Below, one piece after another: positions 39,828-48,560 of a stretch of DNA of 64,000 nucleotides. Source of the stretch: CAZSAL01 sp964604825. GTDB taxonomy: Bacteria; Elusimicrobiota; Elusimicrobia; 2-01-FULL-59-12. Made by a program: the position numbers and the translations under genes. The notes below the pieces were generated by a model, which saw only the letters and a program-made list of their open reading frames with translations, did not search any database and was not told the DNA's origin. Location of the stretch: NCBI GenBank assembly GCA_964604825.1, contig CAZSAL010000010.1:3216-67215 (forward strand), read 5' to 3'. The first letter of the stretch is position 1. Every line of letters starts with the position of its first letter.

Positions 39828-41077
39828 ATTGTTCTCCTCTGGGTTGTATTAACATGGACATGACAAAGCAAATGAATTTTCCCCGACATCAGCTTCGGCA
39901 GCAGGGCGTCGCGTATGGCGGCGAGTTTTTTGGACTGCTCTTCGTTGTTCTCGATCATTTGATCCAAAGGGTATGCGAATTGTTCAAAGGCATCTATTAA
40001 CTCTTTAGGCGGTGATGCATGTTTAATGTTGCAGAAATCATTTTTCCCAATTGATCCGAAGACAGTGCCTTCAGCTTCGAAAGATGCAAAGGATTCGTTC
40101 AGAAAATGCATCGAGTAGTAAGTGTACGAACGGCTGCCGCTTTTATGCCGAATTGCGGCAACCCCGCGTCCAATGCAACATTCCCTCAGCGTTAAATTTA
40201 TATCTCCAACTGGAGCGCGAACGCTGACAAGCGTATCACCTGCCTGCGCTCGTCTAGTAGGTGCAGTGCAATAAACGCGAGATGTTGGGTAGCGGAATCC
40301 AAAATCTGTTCGCCCTTGGTAGAATTCCATTCCCCCTCCAACCTCATTATATGTATCGCCTGGAGGTGATTGGCCCATAGTGAGGTTAAATTCCTCACCT
40401 ATCGTGCTAAGCTGCCAACCCTTCGGAATTTCGCCGAGCGGAGAGTCCTGGAAGGAATCTGGAAAGAGATCGAGGATGTCCTTATTCCACCCCTCACCCA
40501 CACCCTCTCCCCCTTGGGGGCGAGGGAATTTATAAGGGCGGCCTTGCATCTTTGCGCGGACGGGATCGAAATCTACAAACCAAGACTTAAAAATCGCCCG
40601 CGCCATGGCCTCCAGCGTCGTGTTCATCTTCCGATTCAGCTCGATCTTGTCGTCAAGCGTGCTAAGGATGGCAGCAAGTCCTACCTGTTCCTCAACCGGA
40701 GGGATTTCGACTGGCAAGCTGTAAAACGAATCCCGGCTTGTCGAAGGAATGGCTGAACCACTATCCATTCTATTGATATCGTAAGTGAGCAGCTTGTAAT
40801 ACGCCCACTTCAAATCAAGTTCAATTTTTGGCTTGAGATAAAAGGCAGTATCTATCACAAAAAAGGGCTTGGCTGAATAATGGATTCCTCGATACGCCCC
40901 TTTGCGACCGACAATGACCCCCGGATGCGGGCACAAAGGCTCCGAGTGCATCCCGATTGGCCCATTTGTTCCATAAACCGGATATGGGCCAGTACCGTCC
41001 TCGTATCCACGAAGACTTTGGCCATATTCCAAAGTTACTGCATCACCCCAACGCATTTCTCTCCACTCACCCGCCAT
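39824..41077 (-). CDS. hsdS: Type I restriction specificity subunit S
   Basis: 417 aa with two target-recognition domains. TRD1 covers about 5-140 and ends in PVEIPPVEEQVGLAAILSTLDDKIELNRK, the first conserved helical spacer. TRD2 covers about 212-365 and is followed by the second spacer (MIENNEEQSKKLAAIRDALLPKLMSGKI). It sets the bipartite DNA target of the HsdM/HsdR complex. Residues about 182-196 (KFPRPQGGEGVGEGW) come from an in-frame palindromic repeat in the linker between the first spacer and TRD2. The C-terminus runs about 15 residues past the usual end (LLCHVHVNTTQRRTI). It lies 35 bp after the fic gene. Confidence 0.93.
   Translation of the reverse strand: MAGEWREMRWGDAVTLEYGQSLRGYEDGTGPYPVYGTNGPIGMHSEPLCPHPGVIVGRKGAYRGIHYSAKPFFVIDTAFYLKPKIELDLKWAYYKLLTYDINRMDSGSAIPSTSRDSFYSLPVEIPPVEEQVGLAAILSTLDDKIELNRKMNTTLEAMARAIFKSWFVDFDPVRAKMQGRPYKFPRPQGGEGVGEGWNKDILDLFPDSFQDSPLGEIPKGWQLSTIGEEFNLTMGQSPPGDTYNEVGGGMEFYQGRTDFGFRYPTSRVYCTAPTRRAQAGDTLVSVRAPVGDINLTLRECCIGRGVAAIRHKSGSRSYTYYSMHFLNESFASFEAEGTVFGSIGKNDFCNIKHASPPKELIDAFEQFAYPLDQMIENNEEQSKKLAAIRDALLPKLMSGKIHLLCHVHVNTTQRRTI
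40490..40528 (-). repeat. Palindromic repeat family 2, in frame inside hsdS
   Basis: CCCTCACCC followed by CCCTCTCCCCCTTGGGGGCGAGGG, a stem-loop of the same type as in the GT4 gene. It is placed in the linker between the first helical spacer and the second recognition domain. Confidence 0.75.
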
Positions 41078-41112
41078 ACCCGAGCTCCTTCAAGCGGTTG
41101 TAGTGCATTGTC

Positions 41113-42285
41113 TCACGCAGAGCGTTCCGTTCCTTCGGCTAGAATCTTGATATAAGGATCGTAAATGAAAATGCGGCCGCGAAGCTTCCCGGTAAACTCT
41201 CGGGCAATTGCAAATTTTTGTAGATACATCATCGCTTTGTTCACGGCAGGAAAAGAAAGTTTGAGCTCTCTTTCTGCGTCGGCCAGGGAAATAACTCCAT
41301 GCTTTCTCAATAAGGTATGCACGCGCAATGCTGTCATGCCAGCCTTGCCAAGTTTTTGGATTTGATGACTATGATCTTCAAACATAGTTAAAAGTCTTTT
41401 GACGGTATCAGCCGCCTGGTTGGAAACCTCCTCCACCCCTCGTAAATAAAAGGCCATCCACCCTTCCCAATCTCCGTGCGTACGGATTCTTTGCAGAACC
41501 TCGTTATACTCTTCCCGATGTTGCTTGAAGTGGAGACTCAAATAAAGAAGGGGCTGGGACAGCGCACCTTCTGCACAGAGAATAAAGGTGATCAATAAAC
41601 GGCCCAGGCGGCCATTGCCATCGAGAAAAGGGTGAATGGTCTCAAACTGAGCATGGGCCAAGCCAGCCTTAACCAGGGTGGCAGTCTGTATTGGATCTCC
41701 ATGAAGAAACTTTTCCAAGGCCCCCATGGCAGGCATCACTTCATGCGGCGGTGGCGGCACATAGCGTGCGGTGCCGGGCCGCGTTCCACCGAACCAGTTT
41801 TGGGAACGGCGAAACTCCCCGGGTTCTTTGTCGCTACCGCGAGTATCCTTGAGCAACAGGGCGTGTATTTCTTTAAGAAGTCGAAGGCTTAGAGGGAATC
41901 CCTCTTTCAATCGCGCAAGCCCATGACTCATAGCGGCCACATAATTCGAAACCTCCTTTACGTCGGCCAGGGGAACACCAGGAGTTTGCTTATTTTCGTA
42001 AAGCAACAAATCAGAAAGAGATGATTGCGTCCCCTCAATTTGGGAAGAGAGGATGGCCTCCTTTCGGATGTACATGTAGAGGAATAGGGTGGGATCTGGC
42101 AAAAGGGTCGTAATTCCTTCGAGGCGACCTAATGCACGGTTGGCTCGTTCATGAGCAGCAGTATCCAACGTGACCGGTGGCGTTGGCGGCAACGGCGATG
42201 GGATGAACAAAACAAAAGGCTCAGGTCCTGACTGTTTCTCCCAGCGGCCTGATCTTATGCTTTTTATGGGGTCAAAATCTATCAT
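41113..42285 (-). CDS. Fic family protein within the type I locus
   Basis: 390 aa. The Fic core motif HPFLDGNGRLGR is at residues 218-229, complete with the catalytic histidine and both arginines, so AMP (or other nucleotide) transfer is expected. An N-terminal inhibitory motif SSQIEGT (80-86) of the (S/T)xxxE(G/N) class should keep the enzyme off until relieved. The C-terminus holds a winged helix (ISLADAERELKLSFPAVNKAM). It lies between hsdM (100 bp) and hsdS (35 bp) on the same strand. An AT-rich gap with TATAGTTTAATAATCTATA-type symmetry precedes it and could be its own operator. Confidence 0.92.
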   Translation of the reverse strand: MIDFDPIKSIRSGRWEKQSGPEPFVLFIPSPLPPTPPVTLDTAAHERANRALGRLEGITTLLPDPTLFLYMYIRKEAILSSQIEGTQSSLSDLLLYENKQTPGVPLADVKEVSNYVAAMSHGLARLKEGFPLSLRLLKEIHALLLKDTRGSDKEPGEFRRSQNWFGGTRPGTARYVPPPPHEVMPAMGALEKFLHGDPIQTATLVKAGLAHAQFETIHPFLDGNGRLGRLLITFILCAEGALSQPLLYLSLHFKQHREEYNEVLQRIRTHGDWEGWMAFYLRGVEEVSNQAADTVKRLLTMFEDHSHQIQKLGKAGMTALRVHTLLRKHGVISLADAERELKLSFPAVNKAMMYLQKFAIAREFTGKLRGRIFIYDPYIKILAEGTERSA

Positions 42286-42384
42286 ATATTTGCTATTAAA
42301 TTATACACGCTTATAGTTTAATAATCTATAGTGTTATTAAGCTTTAGGTTAATAGATAAAACACATCTACAATACATGCAGTTT

Positions 42385-43932
42385 TTAAACACGTTTCAGA
42401 TTATCTCGAATAACAGCCTCCAAACAGGCACTTTTGGCAAATTGTTCCTCTAGTTGCTTGGTGAGCCGTTTCATCTTTTCTTCAAAGGGTTCGCCGTCAT
42501 CCTCCACAGCTTCCGCGCCGACATAGCGGCCGGGTGTAAGCACATGACCGTGAGAGGAAATCTCTTCCAGCCTGGCGCTTTTACAAAAACCGGGGATATC
42601 TTCGTACTTGCCAGCTTCTTTCTCTCCCCGCCAGGCATGGTAGGTTTTCGCAACGCGGGCGATTTCCTCATCCGTGAGTTCACGGTGCGTGCGATCAATC
42701 AGGTGGCTGAGCTTGCGGGCGTCAATGAAAAGGGTCTGGCCGCGTCTATCACGAAACTTTCCATTCTTCTTGTCCCGAGCGATGAACCACAGACAGGCGG
42801 GAATCATTGCTCCATAGAAAAGTTGACCTGGCAGGGCAATCATGCAGTCCACCAGATCGGCTTCGATGATTTTCTTGCGAATTTCGCCTTCCCCGCTGGT
42901 ATTGGAAGACATCGATCCATTAGCCAATACGAAACCTGTAATGCCTGTCGGGGCCAGATGGTGAATCATGTGCTGGATCCAGGCGTAATTGGCGTTACCC
43001 GCAGGCGGCGCTCCATACTTCCAGCGCACGTCATCCCGCAAACGCTCTCCTCCCCAGTCTTTGAGGTTGAATGGGGGATTGGCAAGGATAAAGTCAGCTT
43101 TTAAATCTTTGTGCAGGTCATTGTGGAAGGTGTCCGCATTTTGAGGCCCGAGGTTGGCTTCGATCCCGCGAATGGCAAGGTTCATTTTGGCCAGACGCCA
43201 GGTTGTTGGGTTGGATTCCTGGCCGAAGATCGCGATATCGTCCCGTCTGCCGCCATGAGCTTTGATAAATTCCTCGCTCTGCACAAACATGCCGCTCGAA
43301 CCGCAGCAGGGATCATACACACGCCCTTTATAAGGCTCGATCATTTCGACAAGGAGCTTTACGACGCAGCGCGGTGTATAAAATTCTCCGCCCTTTTTCC
43401 CTTCCGCGCTCGCAAATTTGCTCAGGAAGTATTCGTAGACCCGGCCAAGAATATCTTTTGAACGGCTTTCCTTGTCACCCAGGCCGATGGTGCCAATTAA
43501 ATCGATAAGCTCGCCTAGCCGGTGTTTATCTAGATCAGGTCGAGCATAAATTTTCGGAAGAACCCCTTTGAGCGAAGGGTTATCCTTCTCAATGGCGACC
43601 ATAGCGTCGTCAATCAGTTTGCCAATCGTCGGCTTCTTCGCATTATCTTGAAGGCGAGTCCAGCGCGCTTCTTTTGGCACCCAGAACACATTGGCCGCAG
43701 TGTATTCATCACGGTCTTCCGGGTCAGCGCCTTTTTCCTTTGCCAGCTTCGCGCGATGTTCCTCAAAAGCGTCTGAAATGTACTTGAGAAATATGAGCCC
43801 CAACGCAACGTGTTTATACTCGCCCGGGTCCATGTGCCCGCGCATCTTGTCCGCAGCGGACCAGAGCTTTTCCTCAAACCCAAGGTTCGCGCCGTTGCCG
43901 TTTTGCTTAACAGATTTCATTTCACGCGCCAT
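42385..43932 (-). CDS. hsdM: Type I restriction modification subunit M
   Basis: 515 aa, N6-adenine methyltransferase subunit. The HsdM N-terminal helical domain (MRGHMDPGEYKHVALGLIFLKYIS) is followed by the SAM-binding DPCCGSSGMF motif and the catalytic ANPPF motif (FILANPPFNLKDWGG). The first gene of the type I operon; GGAG lies about 11 nt before the ATG. With HsdS it methylates the host sites, and with HsdR it restricts unmodified DNA. The order M-fic-S-unknown-(R remnant)-rhuM-R is mosaic. No defect is seen in M. Confidence 0.95.
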   Translation of the reverse strand: MAREMKSVKQNGNGANLGFEEKLWSAADKMRGHMDPGEYKHVALGLIFLKYISDAFEEHRAKLAKEKGADPEDRDEYTAANVFWVPKEARWTRLQDNAKKPTIGKLIDDAMVAIEKDNPSLKGVLPKIYARPDLDKHRLGELIDLIGTIGLGDKESRSKDILGRVYEYFLSKFASAEGKKGGEFYTPRCVVKLLVEMIEPYKGRVYDPCCGSSGMFVQSEEFIKAHGGRRDDIAIFGQESNPTTWRLAKMNLAIRGIEANLGPQNADTFHNDLHKDLKADFILANPPFNLKDWGGERLRDDVRWKYGAPPAGNANYAWIQHMIHHLAPTGITGFVLANGSMSSNTSGEGEIRKKIIEADLVDCMIALPGQLFYGAMIPACLWFIARDKKNGKFRDRRGQTLFIDARKLSHLIDRTHRELTDEEIARVAKTYHAWRGEKEAGKYEDIPGFCKSARLEEISSHGHVLTPGRYVGAEAVEDDGEPFEEKMKRLTKQLEEQFAKSACLEAVIRDNLKRV

Positions 43933-44046
43933 AGAATGTTCTCCGAAGGAATGTATGTCTAAAAGGATGAATCTATTTTCGCTCTTTTAAGGTTGCATTT
44001 CTAGCAAACGGGGGAAGTTGGGAGAGAACCCCTGACAGGATGACAC

Positions 44047-44673
44047 TTACTTGGCGGCGGGTTTCCAGAATGGGGTTTCGTAGCGTGAACGTTCCTGAGG
44101 GATGTTCAGATTCATCCCGGTCTCAATGCGATCAAAATCAGGGATAGCATCGTGGTTGGCTTTCCAGATGGCAACCCATCCGGCGCCGCGATGAACAGGG
44201 GAATGTCTTGCCGCTATATCCCATAACGTATCGCCGCGGCGTACGGCGTAATACCCGGGAGGAAGACCGGCAATTTTTGTTCTAAATTCCTTTACCGACT
44301 GCCATGCCGTGTGCGCTTCCGCCATGGCAACATCATACTGCTCCCTGCTGATAAGCTCCTTGGCGTTGCGCAAAGGCGTAGAAATAGTTGGGACATCGCC
44401 GAAATGCTCCCTCAAGGGCTTATAAGCCTCACCAATTACGGCGACGCTTGCAACCACGGTTCTTCTGAGACGTTCCATCGCCGTGTTTTCCTCGCGACGG
44501 GCTTCCACGGCAGAGGCAACGCGCGTTTGCTGTTCATCACAAACGGCTCGCGCATGGCGCAAAGCTAAAATCCCTTCCTCTTCCACGCTGTTGATTCGAG
44601 CAACCAGAAAACCATAGCCAGCGGCAATAGAGCCGAAAAAAATCATTAACAATTGAAAACGAGTGAATCGCAT
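44047..44673 (-). CDS. LysM-domain protein with membrane anchor
   Basis: 208 aa. An N-terminal hydrophobic segment (LLMIFFGSIAAGYGFLVA) acts as an uncleaved anchor or signal. A helical region (about 30-140) is followed by one LysM domain: YYAVRRGDTLWDIAARH, then AIWKANHDAIPDFDRIETGMNLNIP. LysM binds the glycan backbone of peptidoglycan, so the protein probably tethers the inner membrane to the wall. The gene is monocistronic. CATTAT lies 8 nt before the ATG, which hints at a leaderless or very short leader. Confidence 0.85.
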   Translation of the reverse strand: MRFTRFQLLMIFFGSIAAGYGFLVARINSVEEEGILALRHARAVCDEQQTRVASAVEARREENTAMERLRRTVVASVAVIGEAYKPLREHFGDVPTISTPLRNAKELISREQYDVAMAEAHTAWQSVKEFRTKIAGLPPGYYAVRRGDTLWDIAARHSPVHRGAGWVAIWKANHDAIPDFDRIETGMNLNIPQERSRYETPFWKPAAK

Positions 44674-44731
44674 TAGTGAAAATAATGCAATTCATTTGAG
44701 CGACCGTCAAGAAAAACACCAGGAACGACAG

Positions 44732-44879
44732 TAACAACAGTAACTAAAGGGCCGAGTAACTACAGGGCCGAGCAAAGGCGGGAACTAAAAACGGAAGGGT
44801 CGAAAAACATCGGTAACTACAGTTCCGAGCTCGGCCTTTTTGTTACTGTCGTTGCTCGGCCCTTTTGTTACTGTTGTTA
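44732..44879. repeat. Inverted repeat cluster with GTAACWAAAGGGCCGAG unit
   Basis: TAACAACAGTAACTAAAGGGCCGAG (44732-44756) is inverted at 44855-44879 with 24 of 25 positions matching. A third, partial copy lies between them (about 44829-44854), and shorter TAACTACAGGGCCGAG units follow. The right arm overlaps the stop codon of the holin-like gene. Confidence 0.8.
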
Positions 44880-45260
44880 GAATCTCCAGAGGCGGAAGCG
44901 GACTTTTATTTCGCGGCGTTCGTGGAAGATCCAGCTGAGGGCCGTACTGAACAGGGAAAAAAGAAGCGATCCGACGATTGCCCAGCCGTAGTTTCGGATC
45001 ATCAGTCCCCGGATAATATAGCCCGCGCTGAAAAATATGGCGGCGTTCAAAAGAATAGTGAAAAATCCTAATGTGATAATGTTCAAGGGCAGAGTCAGGA
45101 AAAGAAGCACGGGACGGACAAAAGCATTTAGCAAACCAAGAACCAGAGCGCCGAATATGCAGGATTCCCATCCCCGGAACCACACTCCCCCGCGAAGGCA
45201 GAGCGCCGTAAGCATCAGCGCAATCGTATTAACAAACCAGCGAAGAAAGAAAACTTTCAT
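44877..45260 (-). CDS. Phage-holin-family (YvlD-like) membrane protein
   Basis: 127 aa from the ATG at 45260, which has AAGGAAAG upstream (an earlier in-frame codon at 45278 would overlap rnhA more). Four membrane helices: FFLRWFVNTIALMLTALCL, ESCIFGALVLGLLNAFVRPV, LFLTLPLNIITLGFFTILLN and AAIFFSAGYIIRGLMI/WAIVGSLLFSLFSTALSW. The motif LLNAFVRPVLLFLTLPLNIITLG is typical of PF04020. Despite the family name these are chromosomal proteins of unknown role. It follows the RNase HI-like gene with an overlap removed by the later start. The stop lies in an inverted repeat. Confidence 0.85.
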   Translation of the reverse strand: MKVFFLRWFVNTIALMLTALCLRGGVWFRGWESCIFGALVLGLLNAFVRPVLLFLTLPLNIITLGFFTILLNAAIFFSAGYIIRGLMIRNYGWAIVGSLLFSLFSTALSWIFHERREIKVRFRLWRF

Positions 45261-45271
45261 TCCGTCTTTCC

Positions 45272-45742
45272 TTACCAAAATTCTCCCTGCCGAGAAGGCA
45301 TGGATCGCAGATTTTCCTGTTTTATTTTAGCTGATCCGGCTTTGTTTAATTCCTTGTTAAGCAGTTTATCCGCCCGGCTGATCAAGGGATGCTCACGCGG
45401 CACCTGTTCAAACGTCACGGTTTCAAACTGGGCTGCCAAAGATTTTACTTTTTCCGCGAGCTTTTTCAGCTCGGAATCCTTGATTCGGTACCTTCCCTGA
45501 AGCTGAAAGACTATCAATTCGCTGTCCGCGCGGCACAACACCTGCCGGGCCTTTCTCTTTTTGGCCATTTCGAGCGCCATTATCATCGCGTTATATTCGG
45601 CTTTATTATTAGTGGTTTCACCGATGTACCGGGCCGTCTCTTCCAGCACCTTCCCCCCGGCGTCGCAGACAACAACGCCCACGGCCGCAGGGCCGGGATT
45701 GCCGCGCGCTCCACCGTCGGAAAATGTCTGGAGAAAAACCAT
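45272..45742 (-). CDS. RNase HI-like protein
   Basis: 156 aa with an RNase H fold of the bacterial type I-like group. Acidic residues in TFSDGGARGNPG (first aspartate), NKAEYNAM (glutamate), CRADSELIV (second aspartate) and SRADKLLNKEL (fourth) make a complete active site. It degrades the RNA strand of RNA-DNA hybrids. There is no N-terminal hybrid-binding domain. AGAGGAAT precedes the ATG. It lies downstream of yajQ, on the same strand, with a half copy of the family 1 repeat between. Confidence 0.88.
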   Translation of the reverse strand: MVFLQTFSDGGARGNPGPAAVGVVVCDAGGKVLEETARYIGETTNNKAEYNAMIMALEMAKKRKARQVLCRADSELIVFQLQGRYRIKDSELKKLAEKVKSLAAQFETVTFEQVPREHPLISRADKLLNKELNKAGSAKIKQENLRSMPSRQGEFW

Positions 45743-45755
45743 TGATTATTCCTCT

Positions 45756-45785
45756 GTCCCCCGGCTTACGGATCTCCGGGGCGAC
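45756..45785. repeat. Half copy of the family 1 repeat
   Basis: GTCCCCCGG...CCGGGGCGAC, a single hairpin equal to one half of the family 1 element, between rnhA-like and yajQ genes. Confidence 0.65.
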
Positions 45786-45790
45786 GGCTC

Positions 45791-46288
45791 TTACCGGTAA
45801 TTAACGAACTGCAGCGGCAGGCCGAAATCCCGGCCGCGCAGGAATTGAATCACTGCCTGCAGATCATCTTTCGACCTGCCGGTAATGCGGAGCTGATCTC
45901 CCTGGATGCTTGCCTGAACCTTTAATTTCGTTTCTTTGATGGCCTTAACCATTTCTTTTGCCTTATCAGAGACTATTCCCTGCTTCAGTGCGACGGGCTG
46001 GCGAACCGTGCCGCCTTCTCCTGGCTCGACGGCTTTAAAATCCAGGCTTTTCAGCGAAATACCCCTTCTGGTCAGCTTGCTTTCCAAAACATCTACGACG
46101 CTCTTCAATTTTTGTTCATCATCCGAAAAAAGCGTCAGCTTCGCTTCCTTTTTGTCAAAGTCAACGCGGGAAACGCTTCCCTTGAAGTCGAATCGAGTAG
46201 AAATTTCCTTATTCGCCTGATTGAAAGCGTTTTCCACTTCCTGCAGGTCGATTTTAGAGACAACGTCAAAAGAGAATTCAGAAGCCAT
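45791..46288 (-). CDS. yajQ: YajQ family nucleotide-binding protein
   Basis: 165 aa, full length. Family landmarks: SFDVVSKIDLQEVENAFNQA at the N-terminus, TRFDFKGS, and VQASIQGDQLRITGRSKDDLQAVIQFLR near the C-terminus. YajQ proteins bind cyclic di-GMP in Xanthomonas, where they control virulence through a transcription factor; elsewhere the role is open. AAGGAGT precedes the ATG. It follows wecB by 17 bp, so it probably shares the wecA-wecB transcript. Confidence 0.94.
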   Translation of the reverse strand: MASEFSFDVVSKIDLQEVENAFNQANKEISTRFDFKGSVSRVDFDKKEAKLTLFSDDEQKLKSVVDVLESKLTRRGISLKSLDFKAVEPGEGGTVRQPVALKQGIVSDKAKEMVKAIKETKLKVQASIQGDQLRITGRSKDDLQAVIQFLRGRDFGLPLQFVNYR

Positions 46289-46305
46289 GGTTCACTCCTT
46301 CCATA

Positions 46306-47478
46306 TCACTGTTTATGAGCGGCGGGAAAGCGATCTCCCTCAAATTCTTCAGGCGGCTTTTTAGAAACTCCGGAATGATACTTAAGCGCATCTAATATGC
46401 GGGCCGAAGCGCCGCCGTCGCCGTACGGATTAACCGCATTGGCCATATGTTCGTATTCCGGCTGATCGACGAGCAGCCTGTCTATTTCTTCAAAGACTTT
46501 TTGCTCTTCAACGCCTGCAACCCTGGCCGTACCAGCCGACACCGCTTCGGGACGTTCCGTCACTTTCCGCAGAACAAGAACCGGTTTCCCCAGAGCGGGC
46601 GCTTCTTCCTGTATGCCGCCGGAATCAGTCACGACCAGATAACTGAGCTTCATCAGATTTATCAGATCCAGATAATCAACGGGCGGGATCAGATGGATGC
46701 GGGGGTGGTTCCCCAGGACTTCCTTTGCCACATTCTGGACTCTGGGGTTCAAATGCACCGGATAAACGATTTTTACGTCCGGATGCTTTTCCGCGACGCG
46801 GCGGAGCGCACGGAAAATGCCGGCCATGACTTCGCCCAGGTTTTCCCGGCGATGCGCCGTAACCAGAATAACGCGGGAATCGGCCAAAGATAATTCCTTC
46901 AAGCTATTGTGCGTCCATGCATGATTCCGTTTAACGGCGAATTTCAATGCATCTATTACCGTGTTGCCGGTAACAAAAATTCCCCCTGCAGGAATGTTCT
47001 CTTTTAAGAGATTTTCCCCGGCCCTGTGGGTCGGCGCAAAATGCAGCGTACAGAGATGATCCGCCAGAACGCGGTTTGATTCTTCGGGAAAGGGATTTGC
47101 TTTATCGTAAGACCGGAGTCCGGCCTCAACATGGCCGACCGGGATCCGGTGATAAAAGGCGGAAAGGCTGGCGGCAAAAGTGGTGGTCGTGTCCCCGTGG
47201 ACAAGCACCATATCCGGCTTTTCGCTGTCGAGAATCGGCCCGAGCCTGCCGAGAACGCTGTTGACTATATGCTCGAGCGTCTGGTTCGACTGCATGATAT
47301 TCAGATCGTAGTCGGAAGTGATTTCAAATAACCGCATCACCTGATCGAGCATATGGCGATGCTGTGCGGAGACCACAACGCGGCTGACAAAATCTCCGGA
47401 GTGTTCGCGGAGGGAGCGCACCAGCGGCGCCATCTTGATGGCTTCCGGCCGGGTGCCGAAAACGCTCAAAACTTTCAT
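46306..47478 (-). CDS. wecB: UDP-N-acetylglucosamine 2-epimerase (non-hydrolysing)
   Basis: 390 aa from the ATG at 47478. The frame runs back to 47601, but the natural N-terminus MKVLSVFGTRPEAIKMAPLV is at 47478. The enzyme converts UDP-GlcNAc to UDP-ManNAc. Motifs: VHGDTTTTFAASLSAFYHRIPVGHVEAGLR, PEESNR, TAHRREN and DSGGIQEEAPALGKPVLVLR, which cover the two UDP-binding domains. It lies downstream of wecA (29 bp). UDP-ManNAc feeds enterobacterial-common-antigen-like or teichoic-acid-like glycans; which one is not shown. Confidence 0.95.
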   Translation of the reverse strand: MKVLSVFGTRPEAIKMAPLVRSLREHSGDFVSRVVVSAQHRHMLDQVMRLFEITSDYDLNIMQSNQTLEHIVNSVLGRLGPILDSEKPDMVLVHGDTTTTFAASLSAFYHRIPVGHVEAGLRSYDKANPFPEESNRVLADHLCTLHFAPTHRAGENLLKENIPAGGIFVTGNTVIDALKFAVKRNHAWTHNSLKELSLADSRVILVTAHRRENLGEVMAGIFRALRRVAEKHPDVKIVYPVHLNPRVQNVAKEVLGNHPRIHLIPPVDYLDLINLMKLSYLVVTDSGGIQEEAPALGKPVLVLRKVTERPEAVSAGTARVAGVEEQKVFEEIDRLLVDQPEYEHMANAVNPYGDGGASARILDALKYHSGVSKKPPEEFEGDRFPAAHKQ

Positions 47479-47507
47479 TAGTACCGCGCTCCCATGGAAG
47501 TCAGCAC

Positions 47508-48560
47508 CTACGCCTCCTTCACGATGGCCAGAAAAATTGCCGAAACCGAGAGCATAAGAGTCAAAACATAAACCAGCAGCACCACTTCCCTGCCGGTCCA
47601 TCCAAGCTTCAATAACTGGTGGTGCAGGTGTTCCCGGTCAGGCTCCATGATCTTCGATTTTTTCTGGAAACGGCGGATGATCGCCAGGCTGACATCGAGC
47701 ACCGGCAAAGCTACGACTATGACCGGGATCATTATGGAAAGTACCGCCGTTGTCTTCAGCGTGCCTATCACAGTGATCGCCCCGAGAAGAAATCCAATAC
47801 CCAGCGCCCCGCCGTCGCCCATGAATACTTTGGCCGGCGAAAAGTTATAGGGCAGAAACCCCATGCAGCTGCCGCACAGTATGGCGGACAATACGCCGGC
47901 AAGTTTCAGCTGTTTGGAGATGAAAACCGTTTCCGTATTGCCCTGGATCACGGCTACGGCAAGAAAAGTTGCCGATGCGATCGCCGCCAGGCCGGCGGCC
48001 AGTCCATCCAGCCCGTCGGCCAGATTGAGGGCGTTCATGAACCCGATCATCCAGAAAACTGTGATCACCTGCGACAGGAGGATGGGAAACTGCGCGTAGC
48101 CGCTGCCGATCAGAGGGAGACGGAGACCTGAGATCTGAACGCCGTAATTAAGCACAACGAGCGAGGCAATGATCTGAATGGGCAATTTAAGGGCGGCGGG
48201 AACGCGCCTTTTATCGTCGATCATCCCAAGTATCACGACAAAGGTAAGGCCCACCAGTATGCCGGCCAGCTGGTTTTCCAGACTGACCACGCCCAGAAGT
48301 TTGCCCTGCTGATAAAGGGAATGACGGTACTCAAGGAGAGTGCGGAAACGGGGAAATCCCGCATAAATACCCGCTACCGCGGTCACAATGCCCAGATATA
48401 TCGCCACTCCGCCCCAACGCGGGGTCGGGATGTTATGCACCTTGCGCGCGTCCGGCTGATCAAGAACGCCGAAGCGTTTGGAAAGCCAGATTGAAAAGGG
48501 GGCGGCTGCAAAGCTTGCAACACATGCAGCCAGGAATGCAGCGAGGTAGATTACGCCCAT
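47508..48560 (-). CDS. wecA: Undecaprenyl-phosphate GlcNAc-1-phosphate transferase
   Basis: 350 aa, polytopic (about 11 helices), WecA/TagO type of the MraY superfamily. It starts surface-glycan synthesis by moving GlcNAc-1-phosphate to undecaprenyl phosphate. Motifs: DARKVHNIPTPRWGG after the first helices, MIDDKRRVPA (Mg-binding DD), NALNLADGLDGLAAG and the late HHQLLKLGW. It sits between glyA (shared base, TGATG) and wecB. An MraY role is unlikely because of the TagO-like pattern and the neighbour wecB. Confidence 0.93.
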   Translation of the reverse strand: MGVIYLAAFLAACVASFAAAPFSIWLSKRFGVLDQPDARKVHNIPTPRWGGVAIYLGIVTAVAGIYAGFPRFRTLLEYRHSLYQQGKLLGVVSLENQLAGILVGLTFVVILGMIDDKRRVPAALKLPIQIIASLVVLNYGVQISGLRLPLIGSGYAQFPILLSQVITVFWMIGFMNALNLADGLDGLAAGLAAIASATFLAVAVIQGNTETVFISKQLKLAGVLSAILCGSCMGFLPYNFSPAKVFMGDGGALGIGFLLGAITVIGTLKTTAVLSIMIPVIVVALPVLDVSLAIIRRFQKKSKIMEPDREHLHHQLLKLGWTGREVVLLVYVLTLMLSVSAIFLAIVKEA

